DNA of 39,646 nt from Chloroflexota bacterium (GTDB taxonomy: Bacteria; Chloroflexota; Limnocylindria; P2-11E), in NCBI GenBank assembly GCA_005879975.1, contig VBIL01000075.1, positions 1-39,646 on the forward strand, given 5' to 3'. Shown here piece after piece: positions 24,471-32,714 of this stretch; the stretch's first letter is position 1; every line of letters begins with the position of its first letter. A program made the translations under genes and the position numbers. A model generated the notes under the pieces. That model made no database searches, was not told where the DNA came from, and worked only from the letters and a program-made list of their open reading frames with translations.

Positions 24471-24944
24471 GTGGTCGAGCCCGATGTCGTCGTCGTACCT
24501 GCCGGCGACGCGCTCCTCGGCGATCCGCCCCGCACCGAGCACGTAAATGTTTTTGCCATTGCCCGCCGCCCGGTCACGGTGGGCGAGTACTCGGCGTTCC
24601 TCGAGGCGACGGGGCACCCCGCGCCTGTCAATTGGAGTACACAACGCGCCCGCACGGACGGCGCGATCGAGAACGTCTCGTGGGCCGACGCCGTCGCCTA
24701 TTGCCGCTGGCTCACGATCGGGAGCGGCCGGATCTACCGCCTACCCGACGAACGGGAGTGGGAGAAGGCCGCCCGGAACGAAACCACGCTGAGCGGCCTC
24801 GGCGCCCTTCGGGAGTGGACGAACAGCTGGCAGGGCGGCGGTCGTGTGGTCCGTCGGGGCGACGATCTCGCGGAACGGGCGTTCGCCGGCACGGACCTGC
24901 GGGGGATCGGCTTCCGGATCGTCCGCGGCATGACCGGTCGGTAG
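24471..24944 (+). CDS. Short SUMF1/formylglycine-enzyme-fold protein lacking catalytic cysteines
   Basis: A 157-residue C-lectin-like protein of the SUMF1/FGE-sulfatase family. It shows the start VVVVPAGDALLGDPPRTEHV, the PVTVGEYSAFLEATGHPAP block, the VSWADAVAYCRWL block, YRLPDEREWEKAAR and the C-terminal GIGFRIVR. Only one cysteine is present (AYCRW), so the copper-binding cysteine pair of true formylglycine-generating enzymes is absent. The protein is also much shorter than the family's usual 250-300 residues. It is therefore probably a binding or structural relative, like those in sulfoxide synthases or phage receptor-binding proteins. GTG 24471 is preferred; ATG 24405 would add 22 residues across a hairpin. 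Its stop shares a base with the start of the asparaginase gene (TAGTG). Confidence 0.8.
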   Translation: MVEPDVVVVPAGDALLGDPPRTEHVNVFAIARRPVTVGEYSAFLEATGHPAPVNWSTQRARTDGAIENVSWADAVAYCRWLTIGSGRIYRLPDEREWEKAARNETTLSGLGALREWTNSWQGGGRVVRRGDDLAERAFAGTDLRGIGFRIVRGMTGR

Positions 24945-25903
24945 TGCCGTCCATCATCGTTGCGAGCGGCAACGGGGCCTCCGCACTACCTGCCGGTATC
25001 CGCATCCTGGCTCGCGGCGGATCGGCACTCGACGCGGTCGAGGCCTGCGCGAAGATCATCGAAGCCGATCCGAGCGACACGAGCGTCGGCCGCGGCGGCA
25101 AACCGAACGTCCTCGGCGTGGTCGAGCTCGACGCCTCGATCATGGACGGCACCACACACCGGACAGGCGCGGTCGCGGCGCTCGCGGGGTTCCTCCATCC
25201 GATCTCCGTCGCTCGCGCGGTAATGGACCGGACGCCGCACGTATTCCTCGTCGGCGAGGGGGCCAGCCGGTTCGCTCGCGAGATCGGCGCCACGCGCACT
25301 CAGAACCTCACCCCTTCGACCCGCAAGCTGTGGGTCGAGCGCCTGCGCAAAGCGGGCGAGACGCCCTCCAGCGTGCGCCGCCGCGCGAAGCTCCTCCCGG
25401 TCGTCCGGAAGACTGTGAAGGAGGAACGGGGGACCGTGAACTTTCTCGCGGTCGACCGGCACGGGGATGTCGCCTCCGCGGTGACCACGAGCGGGTGGGC
25501 GTATAAGTACCCCGGGCGCGTGGGCGACTCGCCGATCATCGGCGCCGGCAACTACTCCGACTCGCGTTACGGCGCGGCCGCGTGCACGGGCTACGGCGAG
25601 CTCGCGATCCGCAGCGTCACGGCGAAGACCGCCGTCGATCGGCTCGCGTCGGGGATGCCCATCGACGTGGCGGCGCGGGCAGCGATCGAGGATGCGAACG
25701 CGCTCGAGGATGCCGCGTTCAACATCGTCGTGCTGAGCGCGGACGGCGCCCACGCCTCGGCCACGAATCGCCAAGGCCGCCGCTACGTGTGGATGACCGC
25801 GACGATGAGTGAGCCGGCTACCGCGCTTCGAGCTTGGGTGCCGCAAGCGCGGCGAGGATCTCGATCGTCTCGGGCCACCGTTCGAGCAGGGTCGCTTCGC
25901 TGA
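24944..25903 (+). CDS. Ntn-type asparaginase / glycosylasparaginase family protein
   Basis: A 319-residue protein of the N-terminal-nucleophile hydrolase family that includes isoaspartyl aminopeptidases and N4-(beta-N-acetylglucosaminyl)-L-asparaginase. Typical features: GGSALDAVEA near 25-34, GRGGKPNVLGVVELDASIMD near 49-68, and the autocleavage site Gly-Thr164 in RGTVNFLAVDRHGD, Thr164 becoming the nucleophile. GAGNYSDSRYGAAACTGYGE is the substrate-binding loop. The family domain ends near YVWMTATMSEP; the last ~28 residues are arginine-rich and are read opposite the end of the NUDIX gene, giving an 86-bp convergent overlap. GTG 24944 overlaps the previous stop. Likely substrates are glycosylasparagines or isoaspartyl peptides; the exact one is unknown. 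Confidence 0.88.
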   Translation: MPSIIVASGNGASALPAGIRILARGGSALDAVEACAKIIEADPSDTSVGRGGKPNVLGVVELDASIMDGTTHRTGAVAALAGFLHPISVARAVMDRTPHVFLVGEGASRFAREIGATRTQNLTPSTRKLWVERLRKAGETPSSVRRRAKLLPVVRKTVKEERGTVNFLAVDRHGDVASAVTTSGWAYKYPGRVGDSPIIGAGNYSDSRYGAAACTGYGELAIRSVTAKTAVDRLASGMPIDVAARAAIEDANALEDAAFNIVVLSADGAHASATNRQGRRYVWMTATMSEPATALRAWVPQARRGSRSSRATVRAGSLR

Positions 25904-26243
25904 GGCCGCACCAGCGGTAGCGATCGTGTTCCTCGTTCAGCGTCGGCTCCCACTCCGGCGGAACCTCGACGGAGAAGTTGCCGATCGTGACCTCCACTAC
26001 GCCCGGACCGTACTCGTGGCGGAGCATCTCCGGCACCGCGTAGCTCTGCGGCATGGCGAGATCCGCGACCGCGGCGTGCAGCCCGGTCTCTTCCAAGAGC
26101 TCGCGCGCCGCCGCCTCTGCGAAGGTCTCGTCCGCCTCGACCACGCCCGCGACGACGTGCCAGTAGTCGTCGGGAACGCGATGGAGCATCAGGAACAGTT
26201 CGCCGCGTCGGACGATGATCGCGGCCTCGCGCTCGGTCCTCAT
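25818..26243 (-). CDS. NUDIX hydrolase
   Basis: A 141-residue NUDIX pyrophosphohydrolase. The Nudix box, starting GVVEADETFAEAAARELL and continuing EETGL, is complete. The protein begins REAAIIVRRGELFLMLHRVP and contains WHVVAGVVEADE, the pattern of nucleoside-diphosphate-linked hydrolases of the MutT/dATP class. ATG 26243 lies two bases behind the stop of the acyl-ligase fusion gene, so it ends the long minus-strand operon. The 3' end overlaps the tail of the convergent asparaginase gene. The substrate is not predictable. Confidence 0.9.
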   Translation of the reverse strand: MRTEREAAIIVRRGELFLMLHRVPDDYWHVVAGVVEADETFAEAAARELLEETGLHAAVADLAMPQSYAVPEMLRHEYGPGVVEVTIGNFSVEVPPEWEPTLNEEHDRYRWCGLSEATLLERWPETIEILAALAAPKLEAR

Positions 26244-26245
26244 CC

Positions 26246-28777
26246 CTAGAGCGCCGCCACCGCCGCCTGCAGCTTCGCGGTCGCGTCGTTCGCGTTGGTC
26301 CCTGCCGGGAAATAGATCGGATCGCCGAATACGACCTCGACGTCGCCGCGCCAACCGTTCGCCCGGTCGCGGCCCCACTTCTTATCCAGGTGATCGAGGA
26401 TGGAGACGCGGTTGATCTTGAGCTTCATCGGGACGACCGGGCTGGCGCCCTCGACGGCGATGAGTCCGGCGCCGGACTTGAAAGGCTGCGTGGGACCGCC
26501 GATGGTGAGCTTGCCCTCGGGATAGATGAGCACCGAGAACTGCCGATCGAGCCGCGCCCCGAGCAGTTCGAGACTCCGGCGGATCGCGCCCTCCCTTGCG
26601 AGCGGAAAGGCGTTGGCGAGGATCGCGCTGAACGCGCCGTTGAGCTTGTTGCCGAAGACATCGTCAGCCGCCGCCGCGACGGCCAGGCGCCACCGCCAGG
26701 TGAGGGGGATGGCCATGATGATGATGCCGTTGTCCCAGTGCAGGCAGTGGTTCGGTGTGAAGAGCACCGGACCATCGAGCCCGCGAAGCTTCTCGAGGCC
26801 GGTGACCTTCACGTGATAGAAGAGGTGCACCAGCGGGTAGAGCAGCGTCTCCTGGAGAAGGATCCCGAAGCTGCGCACCAGCGGGTGAAGCGGCCAGCCG
26901 AAGATCCCGGTCTCCTTCTTGGTGTCGCGCGCAGCGGCCACCATTTGTTCGAGGTCACCGACGGTCGCGTTCGGCAGGACGGCGGCGTCGTCGATATACG
27001 TGCCGGTCTCCTCCTCGATGACCCCGAGGAGGTCGACCCGCCCGAGTGAGTCGAGCCCGATGTCCTGTGAGAGCTGTGCGTCGCCGTGGATGCGCTCGGC
27101 AGGTACGTTCGCGACCTGCATCACGATCCGCTCGACCTCGCTGAGCTCGCGCGCCGATCCTGTCGCCGCCACGGGCTCGGGCTCGCCGCGTCCGATGGCC
27201 CCAAGACGCTCGACGATCTCGCGCTTCTTGACCTTCTGCGTCGGTGTCGTCGGGAATTCCGCGTCCGGCCAGATCGTCCAGCCGCGGATCTGCTGGCTGC
27301 TCGAGAGCTTCGCGTTGGCGTCGCGGACGATCTGATCGACGGTGGCGCGGTCCTTTGGCTCGAGGAACACGGCGTGGACCTGCAGCGTCTCCCCGGGGCG
27401 CTCGAGACCGACGACCGTGGCGAGCACCGGCCGCTGCGGCGTGGCGATCTCCTGGAGCCGCGGGTCGGCCGCGAGGATGTTTTCGATGTCCTCGGGATAG
27501 ACCTTGAGGCCGTCGGGGAGCGCGATCATGTCCTTCTTGCGGCCGTGCAACCAGAGGAAGCCGTCCGCATCGAACTTGCCGAGGTCGCCGGTGTGGAACC
27601 AACCGTCCTTGTCGATCGCCGCGCGGGTAGCTTCCTCGTTCTCCCAATACCCCTTGAAGATGTTCGGTCCGTGCGCGATGACTTCGCCCTCGTCGGTGAT
27701 CTTCACCAGGACGCCGGGCAACGGAACGCCGACCGAGCCGAGGCGGTTGCGGTCGAGGCGGTTGAACGTGAGCGCGGGCGACGTCTCGGTGAGTCCGTAG
27801 CCCTGCAGCACGTCCACACCGAGCTCGCGCCAGGCTTCACCCAACGCGGGATCCAGCGCCGCGCCCCCGGACACGATGTAGCGGAAACGGCCCCCGAACT
27901 GACTGTGCACGCTGAAGAACAGCAGTCGGCGAAGCGGCATGGGTAAACGCCGGGCGATCCGGCGAAGTCGCGCGAAGAGCTCGGTCTTGCCCTCTTGTTG
28001 CGCGCGCCGCTCGATCGCGATGAAGAGCGAGCGCACCGCCGCGGGCGTGATGAGGATCATCGACACCTTGCGCTCGCGGAATGTTCGGCGCACCACCGAT
28101 GGCTGACGGCTCGTCGGATACACAACCGATGCGCCCGCGAGCATGAGGCACCAGAACCCAGCCATCTGCTCGAACATGTGCGAGAGCGGGATGAAGGACA
28201 AGAGGCGCTGCTGTGGACCGATGGGGAAGATCTGCGTCGCGGCGATCGAGTTCGTGAGGATGTTGCGATGCGTGAGCATCGAGCCCTTCGGGTCGCCGGT
28301 GGTGCCCGAGGTGAACACCACCTCCGCGAGGTCGTCAGCACCGACGTCCGCTTTCGGCAGAGGCTCCAAAAGGCGCGCGCGGTCTGGGAGCTGCTCCATG
28401 TCGAACAGCGTCAGACCGAGCCCTTCCGCGCGTGGCCGCGTCTGCTGCGAGACGACGGCGGAGCTCGCGCGAGTGAACGTCGCGATCTTTTTGACGAACT
28501 CGGCGGTCGAGTTCACGTCGAGAGGCACGAGCACCGCGCCGACGCGGAGTGCCGCGAGCATCGCCATGCCGTACTCGGGCCGGTTCACCCCGAACGTGAT
28601 GACACGGTCGCCCTTGCGGACGCCGGACTCGCTCAGGTATCGAGCGATCCGCGGAACAATGTCCTCGAGGTCGCGGTAAGTCCAGGTCCGCGTGCGGAAA
28701 CCCGGCTTGATGATGAAAGCGTCCTTGCGGCCGAACTTCGCGGCGGACACCTCGAGGATGTCGTTGAGCGTCTCCAC
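26246..28777 (-). CDS. Fusion of acyl-AMP ligase, acyl carrier domain and PlsC-type acyltransferase
   Basis: An 843-residue three-domain protein. Residues 1-520 are an ANL ligase: FTSGTTGDPKGS at 155-166, the GYGLTETSPAL motif, FHTGDLGKFDADG, and the C-terminal PTTPTQKVKKREI lysine. Residues 545-625 form an acyl carrier domain with the phosphopantetheine site Ser577 in GLDSLGRVDLL. Residues 640-843 are a glycerolipid acyltransferase: NHCLHWD holds the H-x4-D pair (His677, Asp682), followed by the IYPEGKL block. Escherichia coli Aas joins a ligase and an acyltransferase; here a carrier domain lies between them. The plausible path is fatty acid to acyl-AMP to acyl-carrier to lysophospholipid, all at the membrane face. 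It sits between metallo-hydrolase and NUDIX genes in the same operon. Confidence 0.92.
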   Translation of the reverse strand: METLNDILEVSAAKFGRKDAFIIKPGFRTRTWTYRDLEDIVPRIARYLSESGVRKGDRVITFGVNRPEYGMAMLAALRVGAVLVPLDVNSTAEFVKKIATFTRASSAVVSQQTRPRAEGLGLTLFDMEQLPDRARLLEPLPKADVGADDLAEVVFTSGTTGDPKGSMLTHRNILTNSIAATQIFPIGPQQRLLSFIPLSHMFEQMAGFWCLMLAGASVVYPTSRQPSVVRRTFRERKVSMILITPAAVRSLFIAIERRAQQEGKTELFARLRRIARRLPMPLRRLLFFSVHSQFGGRFRYIVSGGAALDPALGEAWRELGVDVLQGYGLTETSPALTFNRLDRNRLGSVGVPLPGVLVKITDEGEVIAHGPNIFKGYWENEEATRAAIDKDGWFHTGDLGKFDADGFLWLHGRKKDMIALPDGLKVYPEDIENILAADPRLQEIATPQRPVLATVVGLERPGETLQVHAVFLEPKDRATVDQIVRDANAKLSSSQQIRGWTIWPDAEFPTTPTQKVKKREIVERLGAIGRGEPEPVAATGSARELSEVERIVMQVANVPAERIHGDAQLSQDIGLDSLGRVDLLGVIEEETGTYIDDAAVLPNATVGDLEQMVAAARDTKKETGIFGWPLHPLVRSFGILLQETLLYPLVHLFYHVKVTGLEKLRGLDGPVLFTPNHCLHWDNGIIIMAIPLTWRWRLAVAAAADDVFGNKLNGAFSAILANAFPLAREGAIRRSLELLGARLDRQFSVLIYPEGKLTIGGPTQPFKSGAGLIAVEGASPVVPMKLKINRVSILDHLDKKWGRDRANGWRGDVEVVFGDPIYFPAGTNANDATAKLQAAVAAL

Positions 28778-28788
28778 CCTTTTCCCCC

Positions 28789-29448
28789 TCAGCTCCCCAG
28801 CGCGCGCAACGTCTCTCGGGCGCGTTCCCGGTACGGCGCGTAGTGCGAGAACAGGATGGTCTCCACGTCAAGGTCCGCGAGCCTGGCGATCGATTTGCGG
28901 GCCTGGGGCATGTCGTCGGTGAAGAAATAGTTCGGGAGCGTGACCTTTCCCTTCACCCGCTGCAAAAGGTCGCCGACGATCACAAATCTCCTCTCGGCGG
29001 AGTACAGGCAGATGCTCCCCGGGGTGTGCCCGGGGGTGTGAACGACGCGCAAGCCGCCGAACACGGGCAGCTCTTCACCATCCGCGACCGGTGTCGCGTT
29101 GGCGGGCGCGCGCGTCAGCAGCGCCACGATCGGACCGGGTGAGAAGTTCGCGATCACTTCTCGGAAGCGGATCCGCAGGCGCTCGCTGTCCGCCGGGTGC
29201 ATAAAGACGCTCGCGCCGGACAGCGCCGCGATCTCGTGGACGCCGCCGATGTGGTCGGGATGCCCATGCGTGCACACGATCCGCGTGATGTGCTCCATCG
29301 AGCGGCCGATCCGGGCGAGGTAGCCGCGCAGCATGCGGCTTGATCCTGCGTGCCCGGCGTCGACGAGCGTGATCTGGTCGCGGTCGACGAGCAGGTAGGC
29401 CTGGGCGCCGATGAGCTTGATCGCATGGACGTTGGGTAGCACTTCCAC
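28789..29448 (-). CDS. Metallo-beta-lactamase-fold hydrolase
   Basis: A 219-residue MBL-fold hydrolase. The zinc motif HGHPDH is at 61-66 (CTHGHPDHIGG). The third His is in VVHTPGHTPGSICLY, the bridging Asp in FVIVGDLL, and the last His in ILFSHYAPY. These features place it among glyoxalase-II- and AHL-lactonase-like thioester or lactone hydrolases. GTG 29448 is chosen because the first strand (VEVLPNVHAIKLIGAQAYLL) begins there; other in-frame starts lie within the preceding transporter gene. It is 11 bp upstream of the acyl-ligase fusion, which makes an acyl-thioester substrate conceivable, but this is inference. Confidence 0.88.
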   Translation of the reverse strand: MEVLPNVHAIKLIGAQAYLLVDRDQITLVDAGHAGSSRMLRGYLARIGRSMEHITRIVCTHGHPDHIGGVHEIAALSGASVFMHPADSERLRIRFREVIANFSPGPIVALLTRAPANATPVADGEELPVFGGLRVVHTPGHTPGSICLYSAERRFVIVGDLLQRVKGKVTLPNYFFTDDMPQARKSIARLADLDVETILFSHYAPYRERARETLRALGS

Positions 29449-29504
29449 TGGAGCGAATGCTAGGTCGCTTGTTTCCCCGGGAGCGTCGGCTATCGGACGG
29501 TCAT

Positions 29505-30245
29505 TTATGCCAAAAAGGTCCGCCAAAGCAGGTTCCCCACGCTCGCGACCAGGAGGACGACGATGACCTGCCGGAAGCGGACCTGGTCGAGCCGGCCGCG
29601 AATGGCGATCCCGGCCATGAGCGCGAGCAGCATCGGGATGCAGGCGACGACGCCGAGCGTGAAGAGGTCCGGCGTGAACAGTCCGAGCGCCGTGTAGGAG
29701 ACGAGCTGCACGATCGACGAGAGCTGGAAGACGGAAGCGAGCGTGATCACGTACTCCTTCGGCGGCAAGCGCAGTGCGTGGAAAAACGAACCGATCACCG
29801 GGCTCGAGATCGATGTCGTTCCCTGCATGACGCCGCCCACGAACCCGACGACCGGCGTGAGCACCCGCGCGCGCCGTGCACCGGGGTCGCCCACGAGACG
29901 GTCGCCGCGGGCGAGGAACAGCACGACCATCGCCGTGATGAGGATCGCGAACGTCCGCTGATCGAGGCCGACCAGGAGCAGCGCGCCTAAAGCGGTGCCC
30001 GCGGCGTTCGCGATGACGAGCGGGAGAAGTGTCCGAAGGTAGCCCAACACCCGCCATGACTGCAGCAGGAGAAGCGTGTTCGCCACGAAGATCGGGATCG
30101 TGATGATGACGACCGCCTGTTTCGGGCCGAAGACCGAGGCGAGGATCGGCGTCGCGATGAGCGGAAGTCCCATGGCCGTCGCGCCTTTGGCAAGTCCGGC
30201 GACCGAGAGGCCGACGACGAGCGTCAGGAGCTGGAGTGCGCCCAA
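29505..30245 (-). CDS. TSUP (TauE/SafE) family transporter
   Basis: A 246-residue membrane protein with about seven to eight hydrophobic segments and the TSUP/DUF81 repeats: SVAGLAKGATAMGLPLIATP near 15-34 in the first half, and VGFVGGVMQGTTSISSPVIG in the second. Characterised members export sulfite, sulfolactate or other organosulfur anions, so a sulfur-anion substrate is a fair guess; a sulfite-oxidase-like enzyme lies 21 kb away but in another operon. The start is TTG 30245, inside the last codons of the nicotinate phosphoribosyltransferase gene (22-bp overlap). The metallo-hydrolase gene follows after 56 bp. Confidence 0.9.
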   Translation of the reverse strand: MGALQLLTLVVGLSVAGLAKGATAMGLPLIATPILASVFGPKQAVVIITIPIFVANTLLLLQSWRVLGYLRTLLPLVIANAAGTALGALLLVGLDQRTFAILITAMVVLFLARGDRLVGDPGARRARVLTPVVGFVGGVMQGTTSISSPVIGSFFHALRLPPKEYVITLASVFQLSSIVQLVSYTALGLFTPDLFTLGVVACIPMLLALMAGIAIRGRLDQVRFRQVIVVLLVASVGNLLWRTFLA

Positions 30246-31462
30246 TCCTTCTCGCTCACGAGGGACCTCCAGTCCACCTGGTGCAGCCGCTCGCTCTCGA
30301 TGTACGTGCGGCCGGTCTTCGCCAGTGGACGGCCTTCCACGCGAACGATGTCGGCGGTGTGATCGAAACCTGAGCCGTGTACGAGAGCGGAGCCGACCCC
30401 ATAGACGTCGACAGGAACGCGAAGGTCCTCGAAGCGGCGGATCTTTGGAGCGTCGAAGCCGCCCGACGCGACGATGCGCACATGACGGTATCCGTTGCGG
30501 TCGAGCGCTTCACGCAGTAGCTCCACCAGTCGCGGCGTGACGCCGCGAAGCTCGCCGACCGCAACGCCTTCCTTCTTCTCGAGCTCGCGCAGGATCGCGC
30601 GGTCCACGAGCGACTCGCTCGTGTCGACGCGCACTCCCCACAGGCGGGCCCCCAGAGCGTGCGCGACACCGAGAGACGTGTTCACGACATCGTTCTGGAA
30701 GTCGACGAGGCTGCCGCCGTAGACGGCGATGAGCGCGTGCGGGACGGTCCCGAGCCCCGTGGAGCCCCACCACTCGCCCTGCTCGTCGGTCGAGACGGCG
30801 GTGGCGCCGCCGACATATGCCGCGTATCCCGATCCGGCCTGCGCCTCGTGCACCTGGTGCCGCGCGCCGAACATGATCACCGGCTTGCCGTTCGCCGCGG
30901 AGACCACGTCGCGAGTGTTCGTCGCGACGCGCGTCCCTTCCGAGAGCGCGCCGAGGTACAGGGTCTCGAGATGCGCAAACGCCGCGTACTCGCCCTCGAT
31001 GTGCATGACCGGCTCGTATGGTGCCGCGGTCTCGCCGTCGTACAGCGAGGCGACCGAAAGCTCGCGCCAACCCGGCTCCCAGAGGCCGGCGAGCTCGCGC
31101 GAGATGTCGAAGACCTCACGCGCGATCGGGGCGTACGCGGTCCAGTCGAGCGCGGGTAGCTCGAGCCACGCCGCATAGAGCCGGCGCTCCGCCGCGAGAT
31201 AGCGTTCGAACAGAGCCTCGGACTTCGCGCGATCTCGGTACCGGCCGGCGCCCACATGGAGCATCGCGAGCGTCAAGTCCGTTCCGACGACCACCGCATC
31301 CGGCCGTTTTTGGAAGACCTGCATCGTGACGCGATCGCGCCGCCCGTCCCGCTCGAGGATGAGCTTCGTCCGCGCGAAATAGATGTCGCTCTTGTAGCCC
31401 GCGCGGATCTTCTCGATCGGAAGGCGGAAGACGCGCGGCCGAAGGCGATCGGTGAGGATCAC
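30224..31462 (-). CDS. pncB: Nicotinate phosphoribosyltransferase
   Basis: This enzyme joins nicotinate to PRPP with ATP, entering the Preiss-Handler salvage route to NAD. Its 412 residues show the family start GYKSDIYFARTKLILE, the VFQKRP strand, GTRVATNTRDVV, the MFGARHQVHE segment, GTVPHALIAVYGG and a C-terminal phosphate-binding IVASGGFDAPKIRRF. GTG 31462 overlaps the stop of the NUDIX gene by four bases (GTGA). Since many NUDIX proteins act on NAD-related pyrophosphates (NADH or ADP-ribose), this coupling may reflect NAD turnover. The downstream transporter starts within its final codons. Confidence 0.94.
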   Translation of the reverse strand: MILTDRLRPRVFRLPIEKIRAGYKSDIYFARTKLILERDGRRDRVTMQVFQKRPDAVVVGTDLTLAMLHVGAGRYRDRAKSEALFERYLAAERRLYAAWLELPALDWTAYAPIAREVFDISRELAGLWEPGWRELSVASLYDGETAAPYEPVMHIEGEYAAFAHLETLYLGALSEGTRVATNTRDVVSAANGKPVIMFGARHQVHEAQAGSGYAAYVGGATAVSTDEQGEWWGSTGLGTVPHALIAVYGGSLVDFQNDVVNTSLGVAHALGARLWGVRVDTSESLVDRAILRELEKKEGVAVGELRGVTPRLVELLREALDRNGYRHVRIVASGGFDAPKIRRFEDLRVPVDVYGVGSALVHGSGFDHTADIVRVEGRPLAKTGRTYIESERLHQVDWRSLVSEKDWAHSSS

Positions 31463-31890
31463 TCGCGCACCGTCGATCCGGGAAGGTCAGAGATGCCGGG
31501 TCCGGTCTGCGCGCGAAAGACCACATTCGCCTGAAGCGCATCGCGGATTCGCTCAACCTGAAGCGGTGCCGTATTCGGGGGAAGCGCGTTGATGGGGAAG
31601 TAGCCGACCTGATCGGCCTCATCGCTCGTCGCGGGGACGCCGCCGATGATTCTGCCCTCGAAGTTGAAGACCAGATCGCTTGACTTCGGCTTCCAGTAGA
31701 GGCCGGTCAACCGGATGACCTCGATGTCGACGCCGACCTCCTCCCGAGCCTCTCGCACAGCGGCATCCCACGGCGCCTCGTTGTCTTCCACCCCGCCACC
31801 AGGCAGGTTCCACACATCGAAGTCTCGGCGGTGGCAGAGAAGCACCTGCCGATCGCGATCGAAGATCACGGTAAAGGCGCCGACAATCAT
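31459..31890 (-). CDS. NUDIX hydrolase
   Basis: A 143-residue NUDIX enzyme. The complete box begins GGGVEDNEAPWDAAVREA and continues REEVGVD; the preceding FDVWNLPGGGVE and the FTVIFDRDRQVLLCHRRD start are typical of the MutT-like/ADP-ribose group. ATG 31890 shares one base with the stop of the SDR gene upstream, and the stop overlaps the nicotinate phosphoribosyltransferase start, so it is tightly embedded in the operon. A role in NAD or ADP-ribose metabolism is suggested by this context alone. The C-terminal ~40 residues (PINALPPNTAPLQVERIRDA) resemble those of 8-oxo-dGTPase-like relatives. Confidence 0.91.
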   Translation of the reverse strand: MIVGAFTVIFDRDRQVLLCHRRDFDVWNLPGGGVEDNEAPWDAAVREAREEVGVDIEVIRLTGLYWKPKSSDLVFNFEGRIIGGVPATSDEADQVGYFPINALPPNTAPLQVERIRDALQANVVFRAQTGPGISDLPGSTVRE

Positions 31891-32693
31891 CAGAACATGC
31901 TCATGAGCATGCCGCCGTCGACCTGAAGCGAGACGCCGGTGATGTACGAGGCCTTCGGCGACGCGATGAAGACGACCGCCGCGGCATATTCCTCGGGCTT
32001 GCCGTAGCGGCCCATGGGGATCACCGAGGACTCGTAGCGCTTGCGAACCTCGTCGGGACTCGTGCCCTGCCGTCGCGCCGTGTCGGTGTCGAGCTGGATG
32101 AGCCGATCGGTCGCGATGCGCCCGGGCTGGACCGCGTTCACCCGGATCCCATCTTTGGCAAGGTCGGACGACAGCGTCTTCAGCATTCCGTGCACCGACG
32201 CGCGTATGGCGTTCGACAGGATGAGGTTCAGGTACTGCGTCGGCTGGCGGACGCTCGTCGAGGTCGAGTAGACGATCGAACCGCTGCCCTGCTTGCGCAT
32301 CTGAGGAAGGACGAGCCGCGTGAGCCGCACCGCCGAGAAGAGCGTGAGGTCGACGGCCTTGTGCCACGCGGTGTCGTCGAGATCGTCGAATCGTCCGGGC
32401 GGCGGGCCGCCGGCGTTGACGATGAGGATGTCGATCGCTCCGAACGTGCTCTGCGCCAGCTGCACGAACGACTCGCAGCCCTCCTTTGTCGAAACGTCGG
32501 CGGCGATCGGGAGAAGGTCGGGATTGCCGGTCTTGCGCTCGATCTCCTGCGCCGCGGCGCTGATGGCGCCTTCCTCGCGGCTGCACATCGCGATCTTCGC
32601 TTTCTCCCGTGCGAACTCCTCGGCGATCGCGCGACCGAGACCCTTGCTCGCCGCCGCGACCAGGACGACTTTCCCGTTCAGGCCGAGATCCAC
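31890..32693 (-). CDS. Short-chain dehydrogenase/reductase with altered active site
   Basis: A 267-residue Rossmann-fold SDR. The cofactor loop is AAASKGLGRAIA at about 12-23 and the NAGG motif follows later (ILIVNAGGPPPGRF). In the active-site region the sequence reads VYSTSTSVRQPTQYLNLILS and then NAIRASVHG. The catalytic Ser is present, but the YxxxK positions are Leu and Asn. An atypical FabG-like SDR subgroup with this change is known, and its chemistry is uncertain. The C-terminus VSLQVDGGMLMSMF is typical of the family. GTG 32693 is used because the fold starts at DLGLNGKVVLVAAASKG; no ribosome site is seen. It is the first gene of the long minus-strand operon. Confidence 0.88.
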   Translation of the reverse strand: MDLGLNGKVVLVAAASKGLGRAIAEEFAREKAKIAMCSREEGAISAAAQEIERKTGNPDLLPIAADVSTKEGCESFVQLAQSTFGAIDILIVNAGGPPPGRFDDLDDTAWHKAVDLTLFSAVRLTRLVLPQMRKQGSGSIVYSTSTSVRQPTQYLNLILSNAIRASVHGMLKTLSSDLAKDGIRVNAVQPGRIATDRLIQLDTDTARRQGTSPDEVRKRYESSVIPMGRYGKPEEYAAAVVFIASPKASYITGVSLQVDGGMLMSMF

Positions 32694-32714
32694 GGCGCTA
32701 TCGTGCCATGCGCG

